Source of the DNA: Bimastos eiseni
Lineage: Eukaryota > Annelida > Clitellata > Crassiclitellata > Lumbricidae
Length of the DNA: 64,000 nucleotides
Assembly (NCBI GenBank): GCA_959347315.1
Contig: OY365810.1
Location: 31,891,476 to 31,955,475, forward strand
Reading direction: 5' to 3'
The number at the start of each line of letters is the position of its first letter. Positions within the stretch are counted from its first letter, which is position 1. Below the pieces are notes generated by a model. That model saw only the letters and a list, made by a program, of their open reading frames with translations. It was not told the DNA's origin and ran no database searches. The position numbers were made by a program, and so were the translations under genes. Positions 36,001-48,000 of the stretch are shown here, piece by piece.

Positions 36001-39000
36001 TAGCGTCGCCATTAAGGCTGTCATTAAATGTTGAAATCACGACCCGGTTACCCGACCGCGTGGATATTTTGTAAGGAAATGTAGGGAATTGCGATCAGAC
36101 AGAGCAAAGGATGCTCAGACAGAGAGACAGAATGAAGACAGACAGACAGATGGGCTAGTGTGACTTGAAACCGCATTGCTATTTTGGAAGCCTACAAATT
36201 AAATTTTTGACTGACCAAAACTTTCAAAACTCGCACTTTCCAGCGCTTTGTGAGTTTTTTCACTCGAGAAAATATGCCTATATGATCATCATGGAAGAGT
36301 AGCTACCGTGACAATTTAATTGCGGAAATGGTTGACGAATCATATAAATTATATGATTCGCCAGAATCATACAAATTATATGATTCGTCAATCATTCCAC
36401 TAGCTACAGACTCTAGACGCTGTATGACATGCATAGCACAACCATTCGATATTTTCGAGCAATTCATTTGACCTGATACATTAGGTGGACATTGAACAGA
36501 CAGAAAAGACGAGTTATATGTTAAGTGATAAAGTTTGCACAGTGACACGGTTGCAACTGGCAGTGGTCACTACGCTTCTGTCAGACAGGATATTGAAGGC
36601 TATAGCTTGAAAGAGCTAATATGCATTCCATCACGGACCACATGCCTTTTATAAGATATGCTATAAGATATACTTATAAAAACAAGTTGCATAAAATATA
36701 GAAAAACAATTTTAATATCAAGAAGGAACGAGAATAAAGGCAAATTGAATAGAGATTTATAGTAGATGGGTGCTATACATCAGATAAAAATAATCGTATG
36801 ATCAAACTTCCCACTATACCACTTGCTTATATTACAATTATGTCTTGCAACATTAGGGTCAGTGGTTTGTTTAGTATTAAGTGCTGGTTAATAAGCAATG
36901 TCATGCTATGCAAATGTTCTGTTTGTGGATGAGCATGTACTGGAGTTGAGAAATCAACTGACCCAACTAGACAGAGATGCTGGAGACCAAGAGCTTGGCG
37001 AGATCTCAGTGTAGCAGCGTGTGAAGAGCATCCTAGTATGAAGCATACAACTTTTGAACAAAATGGTTCTTACAAACTTGATTTGATTAAGCGCTAAAAT
37101 ATGCTGCTCTTCACTGATGCAAAATTTATAATAGGCTGAGAAATTTGGAAGATTCATCATCATTCATGTTAATTAATGTTCGTTTCAGTTAAGAAGCCCA
37201 TCTCTGACAACCACATCCTTTTGGTCAATAATAGATTACTAGTAGGTATTATGGCTCGATATTCACATCATTTCAATCCAAACTGCAAATGCGATGCAAA
37301 TAAACAGCTTGGATAAAACCGAAATAGGATAAACAAAATAATAGAGCATTTTACACAAAATACGACGATATGACTAGTTTTTAGCTTATATATATATATA
37401 TTTCATCGATTTTTGTTAAGTTTAATTTGTTCATGATTACCGTGCACCAAGGCCATTGAAAGACCTTCTTAAATCTGGTTGAAAGCTTGACACACGCGCA
37501 GAAGTTGCAGACGCTTTCGTTACATTCACCGATGGATTTAGTTCTGCTTCTGTAGGTCGTCTTCTCACAAAACAAATCACGCATGAAACACATCCCAAGC
37601 AAAGCAGGAGCCTGCTGATGAAGGCCGAACCAAATGCAGAATAGCTCAAAAGAACATACTCCAAGTACATGACTGCTCTCGACCAGCTTTTGAAAGCCAC
37701 AACAAGTGAACCTATGGATGTAGCTATATTGACGATGTGTCGTAAAGTTGGCTGTTTCCGCAGGTATATCGAAAAAATAAAGCGCCAGTAAACCGACCAG
37801 CACACGGCCAGCATGATTAGACCAATCAACGCAACGATATTTGTTTCTGTGCCAAAGCATGTTTTTGTAAACCAAGTGCATGATATTATTATAAATGGCC
37901 AACTGTTTTTATACAAGATGTTTAAGCGCGATTCCGCCATTTAAGAGATGGTTGCCATGGTAAAAGGAGGCGGAAGTCACCAACGACAAAACCATACACA
38001 TCGTATTAGTTATAGAGTGTTTGCAAAGTGACGTAACCGACCATTTGCAAGTGGCTTCTTCCATATTGGTGAACACCCAACTTAACTGCTTGTTCGCGTT
38101 GGATATGCCATTGAACGGCGCCGATAAAGTTCAATGGTTGACTGCAGCAGCCGCACTCAGTGGGATAAAACTTCGATTTGCAGAACTAAAAGAATATGAG
38201 AGCGCGAAGGTCCGGAAGAACGTGCCAGGAGCGAAGAACGACGCTGGCTCTGGCTACAAGTCCTGGTTTCTAGGGATCGTACTCGTAACCTCCACACTTC
38301 TAAAGTGCCACTCGAAATCCAAGCACAGCTTACTCACGAGCGCTGCGCCGAATCAGAGGGGTTGTGAAAAGTAGTCGGTGGGAGACTCCGGTTTTCAGAG
38401 GGTCAGAGGAGGCAATGAAAATGTAGACTCGTATGAAAGCGTATTTTTAAAGTTCATGATACCGGGAGCGACAGTGGGTTTAATTGAGAGGCGAGGATCA
38501 GCTCCTCAGAAACAGACCCAAAAGACGGCCTTCTTAGTCGTCGTAATGCAATATAATGTAAATCCTCGAAAATTTCTCAGCTCCCACAAAAGCCACGTGA
38601 GGGTGACCAGCTTACACACCGGCGTGGTGGGGGTGCATCACCACCAACCCCACCTTCTCACCGGCTAAGATTCACTCCATTATAATTGACACTTTCGGAT
38701 TGCCTCCTCTTAATGTCTTGCCAACGAATTGCACCCTCTCTAATCTGACTGAGATCTCTCGATCAGATCTCCGAAATCTCTTCTTAGCCTGTTACTTTAA
38801 GTCATGTGAATTGTATCTGCTTGCAACCTTCATCATCCAGTTCATCGGTGACCTTCCATCATATATTACTAGGATGGTAGTGAAAAACATATTTTTTTAA
38901 TAATCTCGGGGCAGTTTGTTATATAACAAAACCTTCAACCTACCCCCCCCCCCACCCAACACAATATAACGCTAACAAAACCGGAACCCACCCACCTACC

Positions 39001-42000
39001 CCTTGAGCGTTATATAATATGTGAACGGCCCCAAACATACATACACAAGAGTATCTAAAACACTTTGGAATGTCCACAGCACATCTTTCCTTGAAACTTG
39101 TCAGTAAAAGCATGTGCAATAGAATCAAATCATCTGTAGTTGACTTAGCCAAACTTTCAAGCATTCATGCTACACACATTGCACACCCCAGACAAGTCAA
39201 CTGCACATTCGACAATATCAGCTACACACTGTGTAAAAAGCACCCTATTTTCTATTTTAGCCCTATACACAGATACATATCAGGCCCATATGCAAACACT
39301 TATGGAACCAGTCGATGGAAATTGAGAAGTCCCTGTTGAAATCAGATGGAAAATGATGCATAATTTACAACTTAAACAGCTGGAATTCAAAACAGTGCAA
39401 AAGATATGTAATATTTAACCTGTGACATCATTTCTCTGCCTGTGCACAACGTATCATCTGTATCATTTCTGTACATATTGTTGTTAGGGCTACAAGGAAA
39501 AATGCTGTTAGTGTATTTTATCAACACAGAGCTGCAGAAGTAATTTCTTTGAGCTTTTTCGCTATCTTTTGGGTCTGTTTGGTGTTAAGTGCTCCCAATA
39601 TGCATATAGGCCTATAGAATAAAAACCGCTACTGTCATTTACATTATCGTAAAATAATGAACCCCACTTTATAGGATTCTACCGAAAGGTAGTTCTGTTC
39701 GTATTGGTAGAAGAAACTCATGTGCAAAATCTGTTTTAAAATTCCATTATTTAGGAGTGCCACATGACAAATTAAATTTTGCATGTCATCATGCATCGTG
39801 TTTCTGGTGCCAGTTAAACACTTATAGCAAAGCTTATGAAACCTAATATTTTTAACTATTATAATGCGATGAGTGCGATGTACATCGATAGTTGAGAACC
39901 ATATTCTGTGATATTTGTTTTATAAATTAATGATCAAATAACAAATATATAACTCTTGATAACATGAAGGTTAGTGATAGAAACGCAGCAATGGTCTAGC
40001 TTTGAATTGACGGTCCACTTGATGAAGCAGAGTAAAAAACAGATCAGAAACTATTGACATTGAAGGACAGCATTGGTATTGAAATTTTAAACATTTCACT
40101 TGTCAGACATGGGATAGTAAGTTGCGCCCTGGTATTTCTTGACATCCTGAGAAGTCGACCCTTGCCGATCATTGTTTCCTGACCAGTGGGCTAAAATGCA
40201 AAATATAATAATTGGTGACACTATGGCTAATGCCGTAGCTGAAGCAACTAAAAGTTGGAATCTTGATGAGAATGTGTAGGCCATTGGAATCTAGATGAGA
40301 ATGAGAAGGCCATGTCCTTTGACACCACTTCAAGCCATGGTGGAACTCAAGCAGATGCAGTAGCTCCTATTGAAAAGGATGGCAAAAGATCTACTACAAT
40401 AACTATACCATCACACACTATTCAGTCGTCACTAAATGATGTAACATGTATCAATTGACTCGTGAAATTCAGATCGATAAATGCGAATGTAGCTATAAAG
40501 GCGTGATCCAAGTCAGCAGACCTTTCAACGTGTGGAAGGTCTGCTGAAGGTATGTTGTCACAACATACCTTCAGCAGACCTTCAACACGTTGAAAGTACA
40601 GTATATATAATAAACCACTTATTTTAATGATAGTGACAATCTGTATAATGCCAGCTCATTGGTGACTACTGTCACATATCTACTGTCACATAGCTCACAG
40701 AGAGTAAACAAAAACAAAACTTAGAATTTCTGACTTAAAGCCCAACCTGTAAACATGGACAGTCTTGAACAACTTCACACAGTAAATTATTTCTTCTTAT
40801 CTACAAAAAGCTGCTCTTTAAACACAGTAAGTATAACACAGTAAGTTTGGAAAACTTGTTCTTTTGCCAGCTGTTCACAGGAGCTCCTGAAAGAAAAAAA
40901 ATACTAGTTAGTAACATTTTATATTGTAGAAAACTTATTCCAATAACTATAGCTTGTGGAATAACAAAGCAATTGGACATGTTTGTTGTCACAACATACC
41001 TTGACAAGATAATGTTGGATTTGTTTAATCGTTGATTAAGAACCTGAGCTGCTTACAAAACTGTGACAATAGACGTACATTTTAAGACCAGACTTCTTTA
41101 TGTCTTTAACCTTTAAAGATATATGTTGACTTCTTTTGAATAAGTTTAATATCACTAATGTAAGTGATATTAAACTGTACAGTGGCTGCTAGGACTTCAA
41201 AACATGAAGATATTAACAGAGTTGAAAAAATGACCAATGATCAACTAAACTGAGCTAGCAAGAGATGTCAGAATGTCAAATAGTCTATCATTAGACAAGG
41301 TCACATTAACCTGTGTAGAAACCAGTAGTCTAGCCTTGCCTAATCTGAAATTATTGTTTAAAATATACAAAAGGTGAAGAAAATAAAGGACAGATTTGCA
41401 GGCGTCTTAGGTCAGATGGTCCAAATAAGTTTCTCTAAAGCAGCATTGCTATTCCGTGAGGGGAAGACAAGGGTCTCATGAACAAATTGGATGCGTTGTT
41501 TGAATGCATTGTAAAACTATAAATCATATTATGAGGTGGAGACAAGGGTTTACGGGAAAAATTAACTTAAAATTAGTTATAGTCTATATTTTCAGGGTGA
41601 TTAATGTTAAACCTACATATTGCCATGCATGCATGTAAGCCATTATTTATTTCATAATATTTTCACAATCCTGACTTACATTCAGTCGAGTCAGGTAAAA
41701 TAGATCCTGCATTGACACGCTACTCAGTTCTGTGGTGGTAGCAATTGTGACGATGTGACGCATTTCGTCATGAATTTGGTTCAACAACACGTTGAAGGTC
41801 TGTTGAACGTCTGGAAGCATAAACTGAATATTCTCGAGAACGGCAATTGCAGGGTCCAGTGAAGCCGCCTACAGCATAAAAGTACAGTATATGACTTAAA
41901 GCCCAGCCTGTAAGCATGCTGCAATTTAACGGATGATATCAAAGACTGTTAGTTATGGATTATTCAATGTCCTTCCTGCTATCTTTGCAACTGAAGGAGT

Positions 42001-45000
42001 AAAGATAGCAGGAAGGACATGGAATAATCTAAGATATGCAGATGCCACAACACTACTGGCAGGGAAGAAAGCAGATCTGGAAAATCTGATAAGAAGACTG
42101 AAGAGAGAAAGCAAGAAGGCAGGCCTATACTTCAACTTAAAGAAGACAAAGGTAATGATAACAGCTGATTGGGACAGTTTGGAGATAGACGGAGAGGAAA
42201 TAGAGGTGGTAACAAGCTTCACGTTCCTGGGACCATTAATAGAAAAGAGGGAAAATGTGAATCGGAAATAAAGAGAAGGGTGGCGATAGGGAAAACTGCA
42301 ATGAACGGACTGGGAAAGATATGGAAAGACAAACATGTGAGCATAGACACACACAAAAGATTAGTAAGAGCAATGATCTTAGTACTATATGGCTGTGAGA
42401 CCTGGACAATGACAAAGAACACAGAGAAGAAGATCAACGCATGCGAAATGTGGATATGGAGGAAGATGCAGAGAATATCATGGACGGAGAAGAAGACAAA
42501 CGAAGAATTGCCCAGGAAGATTGGAGTTGAGAATAATGAGACGTTACAACAAACAGCGTTGAGAAGGAAGCTGGGGTTTTTCGGACATGTCATGTGATAA
42601 AATGGAATGGAATAGAAAATGATGCTGGCATGTGTAGGAGGAAGGAAGAAAAGAGGGTGCCCAAGGAAAAAATGGAAGGATGTGATACATGAAAAAACTG
42701 AAATGAGCCTGGAGAAATTAAGGGATGCAACTTCAGAAAGAAAAAAAATGGAGAGGACTGGTCATGGTGGTCGCTAGATTTCCAAGAAATAACAGCACAA
42801 GGTGACAAGGTGAGTTATGGATTTCTGTTAGAATGAAGTGATAAATATGTTCCTTTCTAAATGAAGCACTATGAGTGAAGGAATAAATATCTATCCATTC
42901 ATACTTGTCAGTTCAAACACTTGGTTAATCGGAAATTTTATCTAGCATTTATAATAAAAGCAAATTTTATATGTAAACAAGAAGCCCAACTTCCGAATCA
43001 AACTATCTGTGTATTGACCTGGCTATGATATAATAGAGACTTACATTATCATATGTCTCTTGGAGCTTCTGTGATGTACAGCTTTTCACTCGGACTTTTA
43101 CCAGCTTTGTTTTGGGCAACTTTCTTTTTTTCAGATATTTCATTACTCTTATAGTTAATCCTACACAATACAAATGAGAGTTGTCAGAATAACATAAAAT
43201 GCAACACACAGTTTGTGATAGAAAAAAACTAAAATTGCCTGCAACAGATTATGCATATGTAATGTTTTTGTTCGTACTTGTTAATTTGTACAACAATGTA
43301 CATGTTGTGCGTTTGCAGACGTCTGATTAAAGAATATACTTACTTACTTACTTACTTTACCGAGGGGTTGTCTATTTGAGATGTCTAGCATTTATAATAT
43401 AAGCAAACAACTCTAGCACTTTGTTCCAAGTGTTCTGCTACATCTGTTGTACTAACAGAGAAGACCAATTAATCACTTGACCAGAAGTTATGTAATTATT
43501 GTTCCATGTTTCGGATTAGATCCACATTGTCACCTAACTAATCAGTCTTGTGTTTGAATGGTAGAAACCTCTATTCCTGCAATTTACTCAATGAAGATAA
43601 GATGAGTTATGGTCATTGGCCACATAATAAGCTCACCCGGTTTTCCATATATAAGATGCGCCTTAGTTTGTTTGTAGGTGTTTCCCAACATTTTTGGGTC
43701 AATATCGGCAAGTTTTATCACTTCATTCATGTACTCTCCCAAATCCGACTACAAAGAAAATTTAATATTCAATTACAGTGATAGGATAACACAATTAAAA
43801 AACATTTAATACACAAAAGAATAATTCCAAAAGGAGCTAACATACAGTGCCTTCAACCCAATAATAATCAGTGCTAGACTTTTGTACATCTCATTATCTT
43901 TACATCGGTTTCAAGCTGTCCTGGCAGCTTCTGGCTGTATTTTTCATCCCCTGGCCATTTCAAGGGTGCAATTTTTCCTCAGTGGGTTCATCTCTGTGGA
44001 ACATTTTGCCTCTGAATATACTTTCACTGGTATCTTTAAGAGTTCAGGACACACTATCTGCTCCACTTAAGACACAAGGGATAAAAATGGTTCGATGTAG
44101 AAAATGTTGCAATATAATATCATACATATTTTAGAAGACAACATGGTGTGCTTTAAATGACCAAAATACGACTATTGATCATATTTTGCTATTTTTTCCT
44201 AGCAATGGACCTTAAGTTTTAAGAGTTTTGCAACTTCTTAATAGACTACAGATGACAGTCCAATTCTAACCTTTGCAATATCTTCTATCAGGTCCTGCTC
44301 GTCGTCATCATCGTCGCCATCACCCTCATCACTGTCGTCTTGATTGAAGTCATCATCTTGACTGGTCTGAGAGGAATTTGAACTTTCTCCTCCTTCAGCA
44401 TTGCCCGCATCCTCGCTATCTTTGTCCTGGTCACTCGATTCCTCACCAATATCGTTCTCTGCTTATTATAAACAGAAAAAACATCAACTTTGTAAAGAAG
44501 AAACTATAATGTGATGTACATTTATAATCATAACCATTCTCCTTCAATAGTATAGCTATGCAATCATCTTGCCGTGACAAGTACTGATTACATAATTAAT
44601 CTCCAAAATTTAACTTTTACTAATCATTTTAAAAACTTCGTAATAATAATGATCAATCTAATTAATTTTGGTATCTGTTATGCAAAACGAGTAATTGATC
44701 AATTAATTGTTTAAAGCTGCAGCCCTTTAGATTACCTCTGAATCTTTTTCTTGGTGGAGTGTTCCCGCGACAGCAATCTAAATATGGTGAGAAAAAAAAT
44801 GATTTAATGCAACAATAAACTTTAAAACTGTTATTTTCAGCCTTGCTGGGGTCAGTAGCACTCCTGAGTAGTAACCTTGAAGGGATGCTATATAAATCTT
44901 CATAATGAATGAATTCTCACAAATATTAATCTATTTTTCTTACTTTCATGTAAGTAATGCTTCAAGCTGATTATATTTAACTTGAAAAAGCGATCACACT

Positions 45001-48000
45001 AATGGTAGTTGACTAAACACTGACCAACATACAATGGTGTGAAACACATTAAAAATAACATTGCCACAAAGATACTCCATAAGTTACATAAAAAGATGTT
45101 GTTCATTTTAAATCTCCTTACTGCAGAGAAAAAATTGCAAATGCAAATTATGTTTACAATGCACTACTTTAAGAAAAACGAATCATTGGCGCTCCCAACA
45201 CGTACCAGTAAAGTTAATGTTAATGTTTCTCTGGTATCGACAATGCACACATATTAACAACATTTTGAATTCCTTTACAAGAACAAATAAAAATGTGTTT
45301 CCCTTACAATACACAGTTTGGAAAGACAAAGAAAAACAAGTAATTGCAACCTATCTAGCCATCCTAGTTGCAAGCACACACACACATAAATGAAAAACAA
45401 ACAAGGACACATCAGATAACATTTCTTACCATGCACTTCAGAACATGCAGTCATTACACAGTTAATTATGAGATGGCTGCAGTAGTGCTTTGTTCCATCA
45501 TTCTCAAATGTCACTGCCGTAAAGCATGAATTCAGTACTCAAGAAGTAAGCAATGCTAATATGAAAACAGATGCCTTATGAAACATGTTAACTTTCTGAG
45601 GTTTACACCTACCCATTTCTGGTGTTCCTTTAACATCATTGATTCGGATGAGGAAGGGTGACTTTTGTAGACGACCGGTTTCTATGATAGCCTGTTAGGA
45701 GTAAAAAGACAAAAACAGATAATACATTAGTTCATTGGTAGATCATCTCTGCCTGTTTGTGTAAGACTATCAGCAAAGACCTTCCAAAACTACATCAAGG
45801 ATCACGATTTTCTACAGCCGTGGAATTTCACAGAGCGCCACGGAATTGACACTTGTGCTGTGGAATATCGCCGATCTGCGGAATTGCAATTGTGCCAAAA
45901 TTGTGTGGAAATTAATAAATCAAAAAGCATCAGTAAATTTTATGTTCCTTAGAACACCGATGCAAGTAAGGCCAGCTGTGAGGCATTCAAAGGTATATAA
46001 CAATGTTCAGGTAGATACATAGAATTATGCCAAGGGGCCGGTCACATATTATATAATGCATAAAATCCCAATTTTTGACCCACCTCCACCCCAAATAATG
46101 TTATATAACAGCAGCTGTGACCCTCCCACCCCTATGTTATATAACAGATATGCTACCTACCCCTACCCCACCCCAGCCTATAAGCACATTAAAAGACATA
46201 CAATGGACATAATTGTATTGCACAATATGAAACTTTTATAACAATACAATGTTAGTTAGCACTTTAATAGTAGTGATTCAACTGATAATCGCCTTTATCA
46301 ATTTCAAGAACTGCAGTAAGAAAATCATCATATGCCCAATTAGCTATGTAACAAAAGCCATCTTAAAATTGTGTATTCTCTCATGCCAATGATGATTAGA
46401 CAGGATGTATGGAGCTTCTCTGCATCTAAATAATCGGACATTTAATGGCGTTAAATTCACTTGTAATAATTACGGTAACTAATTGGGTAGTCGACGATTG
46501 TCACCATGTATCTACATGTAAGCGTACTAATACAGCATGATAATACACAGTAGTGACGTACATCCTATTTAAAAACACCATTTTAGTTTTCCAGTTCCTA
46601 CTTTGAACTAGAAATGAGGATTACAGTATCACACAGAATGGATTGGTTTAATATTGCACTATCAGGTATTTATCGATCGGTTCGCGGTACAACTCTATCT
46701 ATTTAATAGCGTATGATGTATACGAAGTGTATATTACAACTGCAATTGGATATTTAACCAAACATATAAACTATTTACACATACTATAGAAAATTAAATC
46801 AAACATCTTGATAATACCTACCAAAATAATTATTTCAAGTGAATTAATTTGAATTTAAACTAGAATCAAAACAAAGCATGCAGAATTGAATTTAAGAGCA
46901 TTTAAAGCTATGCACAGGAAATTGTTAAAATTGTAAACAGGAAATTGTTAAAAGTGGATTTATAAATAATAAGTAAGAACGACAGATCAATTCTCCAGGT
47001 GGCAGCTAATGTGCTAGTTTTGTTATATAATGAGACCTTCAACCCATCCCCCCACTCACCCACCCCGCCCTAGACAATATAACACATACAAAACCGGAAC
47101 CCACCCACCTAACACCTTGAGCGTTATATAATATGTGAACAGTCCCTAACTTGGCTTAACCTGATTTGCCATGGAGATTAATGTGCGATGCTATTTATCA
47201 ACAGGGGTAATTTATGACGCTAAAATAAGATTTACTTCTTTTTCATATTAAGTTATACGTAGATGTTAAGTAAAAAGTCTCCTTTGAAAAATTCGTGTTA
47301 TTTATTTTAAATTGTTCAAAGCTTATTTGTAAACACACTTAGAAAGGAAATCTCAACGCAAAATAGGAAAATTATGCGCCAACTTATAAATGTTCAATGT
47401 AAGCTATGCTATGCTTTTGTTTCTTCTCCTGACAAAGTTTGTTGATGTGTAACTGTAAAAATTTGAAATACTGCTATAATATTATTTCACAAAGCGCTTT
47501 TGTTGAAACTGAACTTCTCTAAATTTAATACAACTTGTAACCGGCATATTACAGCAGCATCATATCCTTATAGTAGTCAATCTATTTCCCTGCTTTCATG
47601 TCTTACAACATTACATCTGGCCTAATTATTTGTATTGATGTCACCAGTTTGCAAGCTATGATATAATAGGACACTATATACATTTTTTAAAGGGACCAAT
47701 ATAGAAACTTAAAACAGAAAATTGTCTTCACCTCACGGAACCCTAGGGTTACGCAGAACACGGTTTGGGGAAATACTGGTCTTCTGCTTAAGCATAATGT
47801 CTTGATCACAAGTTCTCTACAAGGTACAAGACGAGCATGAAACCAAGAAGCATCTTTTGCCAATGTAGGGATGAAACCCTCAACCTCTGAGTTAAAGGCA
47901 CTGCAAGCTAGCCACCACACCATGTAATCATAGAAAATAATCATGCAAACAAAGTGTAATATTTACAATTACTTCAGAACGCTTTTGAAATCTTGTTTAT

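Larger units (their letters stand above)
32770..37055. repeat. Tandem unit 2 (4,286 bp)
   Basis: The second full head-to-tail copy. The join '...acaactttt|gaacaaaatgg' is identical at the 1/2 and 2/3 boundaries, as expected of unequal crossing-over or rolling-type amplification from a single event. Confidence 0.95.
37056..39689. repeat. Tandem unit 3, truncated (2,634 bp)
   Basis: It matches units 1 and 2 up to 'ttctaccgaaagg', then changes to unrelated DNA. The break lies about nine bases before the end of the 282 bp TTAA-flanked segment that distinguishes the array units from the left inverted copy. Private changes include tcaataatag and atagagcatt. The C tract has 11 C. Confidence 0.93.
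39690..41930. other. Unique spacer after the array, rich in small palindromes
   Basis: No array or arm sequence. It holds a 75 bp hairpin (40,522-40,596), a 14 bp-arm palindrome 'AGTTTAATATCACT' around 41,144-41,177, and two diverged copies of 'gacttaaagcccarcctgtaarcatg' (about 40,732 and 41,893). A stretch near 41,785 reuses 'caacacgttgaaggtctg' from the hairpin. A short minus-strand membrane-type ORF and a + strand coding-like fragment are listed separately. Confidence 0.5.
42830..47022. repeat. Right arm of the 4,193 bp inverted repeat
   Basis: Reverse complement of 22,632-26,824. Its outer end abuts a C-tract junction element that starts at the same base (47,022); its inner end abuts the LINE fragment. 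The two outer flanks are unrelated beyond the C-tract element, so only the arm itself was copied. Confidence 0.95.

Noticed and set aside
28475..39689. Ribosomal DNA or 5S/snRNA repeat as the identity of the tandem units
   Set aside because: No rRNA, 5S internal-promoter or snRNA motif is recognisable in the unit.
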